Positions 1 through 5,172 of a stretch of DNA of 5,562 nucleotides are shown in pieces. The first letter of the stretch is position 1. Each line of letters opens with the position of its first letter. The DNA is taken from the NCBI GenBank assembly GCA_902489225.1, contig CABTZA010000123.1, forward strand, positions 1 through 5,562, written 5' to 3'. The notes under the pieces are model-generated. The model saw only the letters and a list, made by a program, of their open reading frames with translations, was not told the origin of the DNA and did not search any database. The DNA comes from an uncultured Collinsella sp. Lineage in GTDB: Bacteria > Actinomycetota > Coriobacteriia > Coriobacteriales > Coriobacteriaceae. A program made the position numbers and the translations under genes.

Positions 1-61
1 CAGTTGGGAGAGCGCTGCCGTCGCATGGCAGAGGCCGAGGGTTCGACTCCCTTCGTCTCCA
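1..61 (+). tRNA. tRNA-Ala (anticodon CGC), 5' end cut off by window edge
   Basis: The visible part begins at the last base of the 5' D-stem strand, so about 12 bases (the 5' acceptor strand and the start of the D arm) lie outside the window. The D loop is AGTTGGGA (2-9) and the 3' D-stem strand is GAGC (10-13). The anticodon stem CTGCC/GGCAG (15-19/27-31) encloses the seven-base loop GTCGCAT, giving anticodon CGC at 22-24, which reads the alanine codon GCG. The T arm has loop TTCGACT (42-48) closed by GAGGG/CCCTT. The 3' acceptor strand is CGTCTCC (54-60) with discriminator A at 61. T58 is position 70, consistent with the G3-U70 pair that marks alanine tRNAs, but position 3 is not visible. 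The bases after A61 are CCC, so CCA is not encoded and must be added enzymatically. Confidence 0.87.
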
Positions 62-75
62 CCCTTGGATTTGAT

Positions 76-107
76 AAGCCGCTGACATTGTGTCGGCGGC
101 TTTTTTT
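76..107 (+). terminator. Rho-independent terminator after tRNA-Ala
   Basis: A 12-bp stem pairs 76-87 with 91-102, with a single G-T wobble and a TTG loop, and is followed by seven T residues (101-107). This is a textbook intrinsic terminator 14 bases after the tRNA. It ends only 18 bases before the next start codon, so it lies immediately upstream of that gene's ribosome binding site. Confidence 0.9.
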
Positions 108-110
108 AAA

Positions 111-118
111 AGAAAGGG
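111..118 (+). promoter_or_regulatory. Ribosome binding site fixing the start of the small membrane protein
   Basis: The purine-rich AGAAAGGG lies seven bases before the ATG at 126. It supports that ATG over the in-frame GTG at 90, which sits inside the loop of the terminator hairpin and would add 12 residues encoded by the terminator. Confidence 0.7.
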
Positions 119-125
119 CTGCACC

Positions 126-566
126 ATGGCCAAGCTTGAGTCCCAACCACTGTCTGCCGAGGAACGCTCCGAGTTGGAAGAGCTCCGCGCCGAGAAAGCT
201 CGTCGCGAGGCCCAGGAAGAGGCACGCCGCGAGCGTGAGGAGCTGGCCGCCTTGCGTGCCGAGCGTACGAAGGCCGAGGAGGCCGCCGCGAACGTCGCCC
301 CCGCGCCCAAGCCCGCCGCCGCGAAGCCCGCGCCCACCGCACCTAAACCTCAGCCTAAAAAGGTCGCTCGTTCCAAGTCCGTCGAGCCCAAGCCGAGCCG
401 TGACGAGATGACCTTTGCCCAGCGCATGGTTACCTCCAAGGAGCCTACGGGCGAGAACGAGATCCCTGGCATGGCGCCGGCTCAAAAAATCATCATTGTC
501 CTTGCCCTCATCGCGTTTGTCATCTTTATGGGCTACACGATCCTGACCAGCATGGGCCTGCTCTAG
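126..566 (+). CDS. Small protein with charged helix, Ala/Pro linker and C-terminal membrane segment, unknown function
   Basis: I do not recognise a named family. The 146-residue product has three zones. Residues 10-55 are dense in Glu, Arg, Ala and Leu and should form a long charged helix, probably a coiled coil. Residues 56-91 are a low-complexity Ala/Pro/Lys linker, rich in KP and AP pairs. Residues 92-119 are polar and lead into one hydrophobic stretch at about 121-141 (IIIVLALIAFVIFMGY at its core), with only a few residues after it. There is no N-terminal signal peptide, so a tail-anchored topology with the coiled coil in the cytoplasm is the simplest inference. A short positively charged patch (KKVARSKS, 78-85) could touch nucleic acid or lipid heads, but this is speculative. 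The start is chosen by the RBS at 111-118. It is followed by an 84-bp gap to pncB on the same strand. Low-complexity composition makes homology by eye unreliable. That the frame is coding is supported by the RBS, the G/C third-position bias and the coherent membrane segment. Confidence 0.82.
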   Translation: MAKLESQPLSAEERSELEELRAEKARREAQEEARREREELAALRAERTKAEEAAANVAPAPKPAAAKPAPTAPKPQPKKVARSKSVEPKPSRDEMTFAQRMVTSKEPTGENEIPGMAPAQKIIIVLALIAFVIFMGYTILTSMGLL

Positions 567-650
567 CCCATTCGCGCTGGGTGCCATGCCCGAACACTCT
601 GCCCTTTTCCAACCCTCAACCTCTGCACAACGCATCCGAAAGGTCGCCCC

Positions 651-2156
651 ATGGCTTTGACCGACATCTCGCATCCCACCGACATTGCAATGCTCACCGA
701 TCTGTACGAGCTCACTATGGCCCAGGGCCTGTGGGAGAGTGGCAAGGCCAATGAGCAGGGTTGTTTTACCGCGTTTTACCGCGACCATCCTTTTGGCAGC
801 GCCTATGCCGTCATGTGCGGCACCGCCGAACTGCCCGAGCTGGTCGAGAATCTGCGCTTTACGCCCGAGGACATCGACTACCTCGCCTCGCTCCAGGCCC
901 CGGCCGGCGGCGCGATGTTCAAGCCTGGATTCCTCGACTACCTGCGCGATTTTCGTGCGCATGTAAACATCGACGCCGTGCCCGAGGGCGAGTTCGTCTT
1001 TCCGCGTGAGCCCATGGTTCGCGTCACCGGCCCCGCGCTGGAGTGCCAGCTGCTCGAGACGGCGCTGCTCAACATCGTTGGGTTCCAGACGCTTGTCGCC
1101 ACCAAGACGGCGCGCGTGGTGCTGGCGGCGGACGGCCGTCCCGTTGCCGAGTTTGGCCTGCGCCGCGCTCAGGGTCCCGATGGCGGCTTGGCCGTCGCGC
1201 GCGCGAGCTACGTTGCCGGCTGCTCCTCTACGTCCAATGTGCTCGCCGGCCGCCGCTACGGTATTCCCGTCTTTGGCACGCATGCGCACAGCTGGGTGAT
1301 GAGCTTCGATTCCGAGCTCGAGGCCTTCCGCGCCTTTGCCAAGTCGAGCCCCAAGAACTGTACGCTGCTCATCGACACCTATGACGTGCGCGAGGGCTGT
1401 GAACATGCCATTACGGTTGCCAAGGAGATGGAAGCGGTGGGCGAGCGCCTGTCGGCCATTCGCATCGACTCCGGCGACCTCGCCAAGCTCTCAAAGTATG
1501 TGCGCGGCCGTTTTGATGCCGAGGGCCTGCCCTATGTGGGGATCTCGGTTTCTAACGATTTGGATGAGTACACGATTCAGTCCCTGCTCGACCAGGGCGC
1601 GCCCATCGACAGCTTTGGCGTGGGCACCAAACTCGCGACCTGCTACGATCAGCCTGCGCTGGGCGGCGTGTACAAGCTTTCGGCCCGTCGTGCGAGCGAC
1701 GCGGAGCCGTGGACGCCGGTGGTGAAGCTTTCCGAGCAGCCCTACAAGCGCACGATCCCCGGCGTGCAGCGCGTACGACGCTATTACGACGGCTTTGGCG
1801 GCCCGGTTTGCGACATGATTTATGACGAGGATCATCTGGCGGGGGAGGGCGCCGCGCGCGGCAATACCCTCGTGGCCGTGAATGATGCCGCCCTGGTGAC
1901 CGATGTGTCGGAGCTTGAGTATCGCGAGCTGCTGGTGCCGATCGTGCGCGATGGCAGTGCGGTGGCTCCGCGTGAGAGCATCCAGGACGCGCGCGAGCGC
2001 TGTGCTTGGGCGCTCGATCATCTGGACGCAGCTTTCAAGCGCTTCCTGTACCCGCAGACCTATGTGGTGGGCATGGAGCAGGGCCTGGCTCAGGTGCGCG
2101 ACGAGCTCGTGCGCAAGAACATGGCCGCGGCTTCTGCCTTTCCTTGGTCTCACTAA
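651..2156 (+). CDS. pncB: Nicotinate phosphoribosyltransferase
   Basis: This enzyme makes nicotinate mononucleotide and pyrophosphate from nicotinate and PRPP, with ATP hydrolysis, and is the entry step of the Preiss-Handler NAD salvage pathway in the cytoplasm. The 501-residue product matches the roughly 490-residue Bacillus/Enterococcus-type enzymes. Visible family features, in order, are LTDLYELTMAQ (15-25) at the N-terminus, EFGLRRAQG (167-175), GTHAHSWVMSF (209-219) carrying the histidine expected to be phosphorylated (His213), LIDTYD (240-245), IRIDSGDL (270-277), SNDLDE (301-306) and FGVGTKLAT (322-330), which belong to the phosphoribosyl-binding barrel. The remainder, to about 490, forms the usual C-terminal part. 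No key motif is missing. The ATG at 651 is preceded by GAAAGG (638-643) at seven bases. No other NAD gene is in view. proB follows 79 bp downstream on the same strand without an evident terminator, so co-transcription is possible but not shown. Confidence 0.96.
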   Translation: MALTDISHPTDIAMLTDLYELTMAQGLWESGKANEQGCFTAFYRDHPFGSAYAVMCGTAELPELVENLRFTPEDIDYLASLQAPAGGAMFKPGFLDYLRDFRAHVNIDAVPEGEFVFPREPMVRVTGPALECQLLETALLNIVGFQTLVATKTARVVLAADGRPVAEFGLRRAQGPDGGLAVARASYVAGCSSTSNVLAGRRYGIPVFGTHAHSWVMSFDSELEAFRAFAKSSPKNCTLLIDTYDVREGCEHAITVAKEMEAVGERLSAIRIDSGDLAKLSKYVRGRFDAEGLPYVGISVSNDLDEYTIQSLLDQGAPIDSFGVGTKLATCYDQPALGGVYKLSARRASDAEPWTPVVKLSEQPYKRTIPGVQRVRRYYDGFGGPVCDMIYDEDHLAGEGAARGNTLVAVNDAALVTDVSELEYRELLVPIVRDGSAVAPRESIQDARERCAWALDHLDAAFKRFLYPQTYVVGMEQGLAQVRDELVRKNMAAASAFPWSH

Positions 2157-2163
2157 TTCCTTG

Positions 2164-2197
2164 GGCGGTAGGGGCGAGTCACGCTCCCTTGGCCGCC
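2164..2197 (+). other. Stem-loop in the pncB-proB spacer
   Basis: GGCGG (2164-2168) pairs with CCGCC (2193-2197). Inside it, AGGGGCG (2170-2176) pairs with CGCTCCCT (2182-2189) with one bulge, around a short AGTCA loop. No T-run follows, so it does not look like an intrinsic terminator. It could be an mRNA processing or stability element between two cistrons, or a chance fold in GC-rich sequence. Confidence 0.4.
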
Positions 2198-2235
2198 AAC
2201 TCGGCCGTTCGCTGAACAGTTGATTGGTTTGACGT

Positions 2236-3363
2236 ATGACGACTTCTTATAAAACGATGGTGGTAAAGATCGGTTCGTCCACGGTGGTGGGTGCCGATGG
2301 CAAGGTCAACCGCGCCTTTATCGGCGGACTTGCCGATCAGGCCGCAGCGCTGCGCAAGCTCGGCTGGCGTCTGGTCGTGGTGAGCTCGGGCGCTATCGCC
2401 TGTGGCTATCCCGTGTTGGGCTTCGACCGCAAGCCGGTCGGCGATCTTCCGAGCCTGCAGGCTTGCGCCTCGGCTGGTCAGTGCATCATCTCGTCGGCCT
2501 ACGACGAGGAGTTCCATGCGCGCGACCTGCTCACCTCGCTCGTGCTGCTCACGCGCCACGATACGGCCCGCCGCACGTCTTACCTGCACGCGCGCGACGC
2601 CCTGCTGCGCCTCGTGGAGCTGGGCGTGGTGCCGGTCGTCAACGAGAACGACACCGTTACCGTCGACGAGATCAAGTTTGGCGACAACGACACACTGGCG
2701 GCGCTTGTGAGCTGCCTGGTTTCTGCCGATCTGTGCGTGACGCTCTCGGACATCGATGGCCTCTATACTGCCAATCCGCATGAGGACCCCACGGCCGAGT
2801 TTGTTCCTGTCGTGCATAAGATCGATGCCAAGATTATTGCCTCGGCGGGCGATTCTTCCACATCGGTGGGCACGGGCGGCATGATTACCAAGATTCGCGC
2901 GAGCCGCATCCTGATGACGGCGGGCATTCAGAGCGTGATTTGCTCGGGCGAGGAGCCCGATGCGCTCGTGCGCCTCGCCCGCGGCGAGAGCGTGGGCACG
3001 CTGTTCGATCCGCCGGCGGAGCGTCTGGACATCGCACCCCGCAAGCTGTGGATCGCACTGGGCGACAAGGCGCATGGCTCGGTGACGGTCGATGATGGTG
3101 CTGCGAAGGCGCTGGTCAGCCGTGGTTCTTCCCTGCTTGCGGTGGGTATTCGCGAGGTCGATGGCCAGTTTGCCGAGGGCGATGTGCTCGACGTGTGCGA
3201 CCCGAGCGGTATGGTTGTCGCCCGCGGTATCGCCGAGGCCGATTCGGACGTGCTGGAACTTGCTGCCGGTCGCCGCCAGGACCAGATCGCCAGCAACCGC
3301 CTGCTGGCAGACCTGGCCGAGAAGCCGGCGATACACCGAGATAATTTGATCGTCTTCGCCTAA
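2236..3363 (+). CDS. proB: Glutamate 5-kinase
   Basis: It phosphorylates L-glutamate with ATP to give L-glutamyl-5-phosphate, the first and normally proline-inhibited step of proline synthesis. The 375-residue product has the full two-domain form. An N-terminal amino-acid-kinase domain (about 6-260) carries VVKIGSS with Lys11, VVSSGAIACG (48-57), PVVNENDTVTVDEIKFGDND (133-152, glutamate and ATP site) and GTGGMITK (212-219, catalytic Lys219). A C-terminal PUA domain follows (about 278-370), starting near GSVTVDDGA and containing RGSSLLAVGI. All residues I know to matter in the E. coli enzyme have counterparts. An in-frame TGA at 2230 bars any longer start. The ATG at 2236 has no recognisable Shine-Dalgarno sequence; the ATG at 2257 (Met8) is a shorter alternative that keeps Lys11. 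I prefer 2236 because family members usually have about ten residues before the lysine. The product of the reaction is the substrate of ProA, encoded about 1.8 kb downstream. Confidence 0.96.
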   Translation: MTTSYKTMVVKIGSSTVVGADGKVNRAFIGGLADQAAALRKLGWRLVVVSSGAIACGYPVLGFDRKPVGDLPSLQACASAGQCIISSAYDEEFHARDLLTSLVLLTRHDTARRTSYLHARDALLRLVELGVVPVVNENDTVTVDEIKFGDNDTLAALVSCLVSADLCVTLSDIDGLYTANPHEDPTAEFVPVVHKIDAKIIASAGDSSTSVGTGGMITKIRASRILMTAGIQSVICSGEEPDALVRLARGESVGTLFDPPAERLDIAPRKLWIALGDKAHGSVTVDDGAAKALVSRGSSLLAVGIREVDGQFAEGDVLDVCDPSGMVVARGIAEADSDVLELAAGRRQDQIASNRLLADLAEKPAIHRDNLIVFA

Positions 3364-3515
3364 CGGATCGACGCTGCGCGCCGCCCAGAGCGACAATTTG
3401 TCATTCAAAAGGTGAGGCATGACCATCAGGTCTATGCCTAACCAATTGACGCTGCAAACGCCCCTAAGCGGCAATCTGACGTTCAATCGTCGGGCATGAC
3501 CAAAAGGTCAATGCC
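3361..3515 (+). repeat. Diverged tandem duplication, two units of about 78 bp
   Basis: Unit 1 (3361-3438) and unit 2 (3439-3515) align end to end with one single-base indel and roughly 70% identity by eye. Both begin TAAC, share GACGCTGC near position 10-17, then CAAT, TTCAA, and a terminal hairpin built on GGCATGACC and GGTC-N-ATGCC. The first three bases of unit 1 are the proB stop codon. Neither unit contains a convincing gene. What the repeat does is unknown to me. Confidence 0.75.
3415..3439 (+). other. Bulged hairpin closing repeat unit 1
   Basis: AGGCATGACC (3415-3424) pairs with GGTCTATGCCT (3429-3439) around the loop ATCA. There are ten base pairs with a single unpaired T at 3433. 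The same hairpin, with its bulge at the same place, recurs in unit 2. No T-run follows. Confidence 0.6.
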
Positions 3516-3561
3516 CTCCTCTTTCACGTCACCTTGTCCGCTTAGGGGCGTTTTCGCTTTT
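3456..3561 (+). terminator. Probable composite terminator downstream of proB
   Basis: The arms 3456-3471 and 3538-3553 are perfect 16-bp inverted repeats (core CGCCCCTAAGCGG and its complement), separated by 66 bases. The right arm runs into TTTT, then CGCTTTT, which fits an intrinsic terminator for transcripts coming from proB. The unusual point is the loop, which contains the unit 2 hairpin and a second inverted repeat, TGACGT (3477-3482) with ACGTCA (3526-3531). On the minus strand the arm is followed by only three T residues, so a strong effect on the convergent hydrolase gene is less likely. Confidence 0.65.
3492..3516 (+). other. Bulged hairpin closing repeat unit 2
   Basis: GGGCATGACC (3492-3501) pairs with GGTCAATGCCC (3506-3516) around the loop AAAA, ten base pairs with one unpaired A at 3510. 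The core is also a DNA dyad, TGACC-AAAA-GGTCA, so a protein-binding role is an alternative to an RNA role. Confidence 0.6.
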
Positions 3562-3592
3562 CGTCCTCTTTCTGCAATGACTTCATTAACCT

Positions 3593-3641
3593 GGCACTTG
3601 GGGACGTTCCCTTTGTGCCGGCACTTTGGGACACTCCTTTG
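3593..3641. repeat. REP-like palindromic element, two imperfect copies
   Basis: The first copy (3593-3619) is a palindrome: GGCAC and GTGCC enclose GGGGACGTTCCC, which is self-complementary but for one G-T pair. A second, decayed copy (3620-3641) starts GGCACTTTGGGACAC and ends at the stop codon of the hydrolase gene. The junction GTGCCGGCAC (3615-3624) is a perfect 10-bp palindrome. The pattern GGCAC-TT-GGGGACGTTCCC resembles the repeated extragenic palindromes mobilised by REP-associated (IS200/IS605-like) transposases in gut Gram-positives. That comparison is from memory, and no transposase gene lies in the window. Confidence 0.5.
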
Positions 3642-5060
3642 CTAGAAGATCTGGCGCAGGTCTCCGCGGTTGAGGGCTTCGTCGAAGAGGTGCTTGAACA
3701 CCACGCTGCCGTGCAGGCCGTCGTGCTCGAACTCGTTGGTCACCCAGGCATGCGAGTTGCCCACGCGGCTGAGCGTATCGAGCTGCAGGCCCGAATCGAC
3801 GTACATGTCGTCGAAATACACCGCGGCCTGGAGCGGCACCTCGTTGCAGGCCAGGCGCTGCGGGTCGTAGATCTTGTCCCAGCTGGTGTCTTCCATCAGC
3901 AGGTCCATGGCGGGCTTAAAGGGCATAAGCTCGGGCATCTGCTCAAACATCCACGGGAACATGGCCTCGCCGGTAAACATGAGCGGGCGCGCGAGTGTGT
4001 CGAACTCGGCACGATGGGCCTTCTCCTCTGCGGCCGCCCAGCCAATGGGCATGGTGTCGCCGTCGGCGTAGATAAACTCCTGCAGCGTCCAGTACAGCGG
4101 ATTCGTGCGCGTGTTGGTGCGCTCGAAGGCGCGCATCAAAAAGCTGTCAGATACCGAGGTGCCGCAGGTCAGCGTGCCGTCGCCGTCAACAAAAGCGTGA
4201 TCGATGATCCAATGCATACGCTCAAAGCTCGGCTTCATGCCAAAGTCGCTGCCCATGAGCTGTAGGCGCTCGACCGTCATCGGCGAGCCGTCGGGCAGCA
4301 CGGGCTTCTGGGCCTCGAGCGCATCGGCCAGGGCTGCCACGCGCTCGACGTCAGCGGGGTAGCGGTCATAATACTGCTGCGTCTTGGCGGCCATGCGCGG
4401 GAAGGTGTGCTCGTAGACCTCGCTGGCGCTCGCCGGCACGTGGGGGATGCCGCCGCAGGTAAAGCTTGCCGCCACGCCTTCGGGGAAGAGCGACAGATAA
4501 CTCAACGTCAAAAAGCCGCCGTAGCTCTGCCCGAGTGTGACCCAGGGCTTACCGCCAAAGCCCACCAGGCGCAGGTACTCAAAATCGCGCACGATGGAGC
4601 TGGCGAGGTGGCGCTTGAGGAAGTCAGCCTGCGAGCGTACGGCATCGGAGCCGGCCGCCGTCGCGCGCTCGCCCAGTGCGGCAATCGTGCGCCCGTCTAC
4701 ACAGCTGCTGCGCCCGGTGCCGCGCTGGTCGGGAAGGACCACGCGGAAGTGCTTGACGGCCTCCTCGATCCAGCCGTCGCTTGTGGGCGACAGCGGACGC
4801 GGGCTCTCGCCGCCGGGGCCGCCCTGCAAAAACAGGAGCAACGGCAGATCGTCGTTGATGCGGTCGGGCGCGCAAACCACGCGGTAGAAGAGCTTGATGC
4901 TCTCGGGCGCGCCGGCGATTGGTGCCGGCATAGCGCCGCGGCGCATGGTGCTGCCGACGGCCAGGAGCATCGGCTCCAGGCCGCGCCAGTCAAGGGGGAC
5001 GTCGATGCTGTGGTCCTCGACATAAAGGCCGGGGACGTGGTACGAAGTGATGAGGGCCAT
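3642..5060 (-). CDS. Alpha/beta hydrolase, probable proline iminopeptidase (peptidase family S33)
   Basis: It probably removes N-terminal proline (or another residue) from short peptides in the cytoplasm; there is no signal peptide. The 472-residue product resembles the longer Aeromonas-type prolyl aminopeptidases (about 425 residues) more than the 310-residue Xanthomonas type. In order: oxyanion-hole motif QGGPGG (79-84), DQRGTGRS (111-118), nucleophile elbow GQSYGG with Ser179, a large cap region (about 195-390), YFDDMYVD (415-422) supplying the acid (Asp418 is my choice), and NEFEHDGLH (442-450) with His446, 28 residues after Asp418 as in the known S33 triad. The start at 5060 is chosen because GGAAG lies six bases upstream; a start at 5141 would add 27 residues without an RBS and run into the proA leader. 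The gene is convergent with proB and divergent from proA. Exact substrate is uncertain; other S33 peptidases and esterases share these motifs. Confidence 0.9.
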   Translation of the reverse strand: MALITSYHVPGLYVEDHSIDVPLDWRGLEPMLLAVGSTMRRGAMPAPIAGAPESIKLFYRVVCAPDRINDDLPLLLFLQGGPGGESPRPLSPTSDGWIEEAVKHFRVVLPDQRGTGRSSCVDGRTIAALGERATAAGSDAVRSQADFLKRHLASSIVRDFEYLRLVGFGGKPWVTLGQSYGGFLTLSYLSLFPEGVAASFTCGGIPHVPASASEVYEHTFPRMAAKTQQYYDRYPADVERVAALADALEAQKPVLPDGSPMTVERLQLMGSDFGMKPSFERMHWIIDHAFVDGDGTLTCGTSVSDSFLMRAFERTNTRTNPLYWTLQEFIYADGDTMPIGWAAAEEKAHRAEFDTLARPLMFTGEAMFPWMFEQMPELMPFKPAMDLLMEDTSWDKIYDPQRLACNEVPLQAAVYFDDMYVDSGLQLDTLSRVGNSHAWVTNEFEHDGLHGSVVFKHLFDEALNRGDLRQIF

Positions 5061-5066
5061 GTGAGT

Positions 5067-5071
5067 CTTCC
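5067..5071 (-). promoter_or_regulatory. Ribosome binding site of the hydrolase gene
   Basis: On the minus strand GGAAG lies six bases before the ATG at 5060. It decides the start against the upstream in-frame ATG at 5141. Confidence 0.65.
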
Positions 5072-5098
5072 GTTCGTTGCGGTGTTTCGGGTTGACCA

Positions 5099-5129
5099 AT
5101 TCTACCGCCGCGGGCGAGGCCATGCGCAA
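5099..5129 (-). promoter_or_regulatory. Candidate promoter of the hydrolase gene
   Basis: On the minus strand TAGAAT (5104-5099) is a good -10 box about 40 bases before the start codon. TTGCGC (5129-5124) could be its -35 box, but the 19-base spacer is longer than ideal. The position suits a short leader ending at the RBS. This is a match by eye only. Confidence 0.3.
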
Positions 5130-5155
5130 ATCGGCTACCATGGTTGCAAACTTCT

Positions 5156-5166
5156 AGGAGAAAGGG
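5156..5166 (+). promoter_or_regulatory. Ribosome binding site of proA
   Basis: AGGAGAAAGGG ends six bases before the ATG at 5173. It offers two overlapping purine-rich cores (AGGAG and AAAGGG) and is the strongest ribosome binding site in the window, in contrast to proB, which has none visible. Confidence 0.75.
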
Positions 5167-5172
5167 CCGCCT

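Noticed and set aside
90..125. Upstream GTG start for the small membrane protein
   Set aside because: The GTG is in the terminator loop with no RBS, and the extra residues are encoded by the hairpin and T-run. The ATG at 126 has an RBS at good spacing.
4..411. 135-codon open frame starting in the tRNA
   Set aside because: It runs through the tRNA and the terminator, ends in Pro/Ser/Arg low-complexity sequence, and is out of frame with the RBS-supported gene at 126.
1491..2153. 220-codon open frame on the minus strand opposite pncB
   Set aside because: It lies entirely within the complete pncB gene and gives a protein without recognisable features.
2169..2176. TAGGGGCG shared between the pncB-proB spacer and the terminator right arm at 3543-3550
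   Set aside because: Eight matching G-rich bases are easily found by chance in this composition, and nothing flanking them matches.
2179..3486. 435-codon open frame on the minus strand opposite proB
   Set aside because: It mirrors proB, whose motifs are complete, and its translation is Arg/His/Ala-rich low-quality sequence with no recognisable domain. Long antisense frames are expected opposite GC-rich genes.
3361..3561. CRISPR array or integron attC site
   Set aside because: There are only two diverged units directly abutting each other, without repeat-spacer alternation or spacers. The inverted arms do not have the paired simple sites of attC, and no integrase or cas gene is near.
3615..4265. 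216-codon open frame on the plus strand over the hydrolase 3' half
   Set aside because: It is antisense to the catalytic Asp/His region of the hydrolase, begins inside the REP-like palindrome and shows no RBS or domain.
5061..5141. 27-residue N-terminal extension of the hydrolase
   Set aside because: No RBS precedes 5141, the extension has no family resemblance, and the ATG at 5060 has GGAAG at six bases and a typical N-terminus.
5061..5172. T-box or proline-responsive riboswitch upstream of proA
   Set aside because: The gap is only 112 bp, has no T-box core sequence and no terminator/antiterminator pair before the proA RBS.
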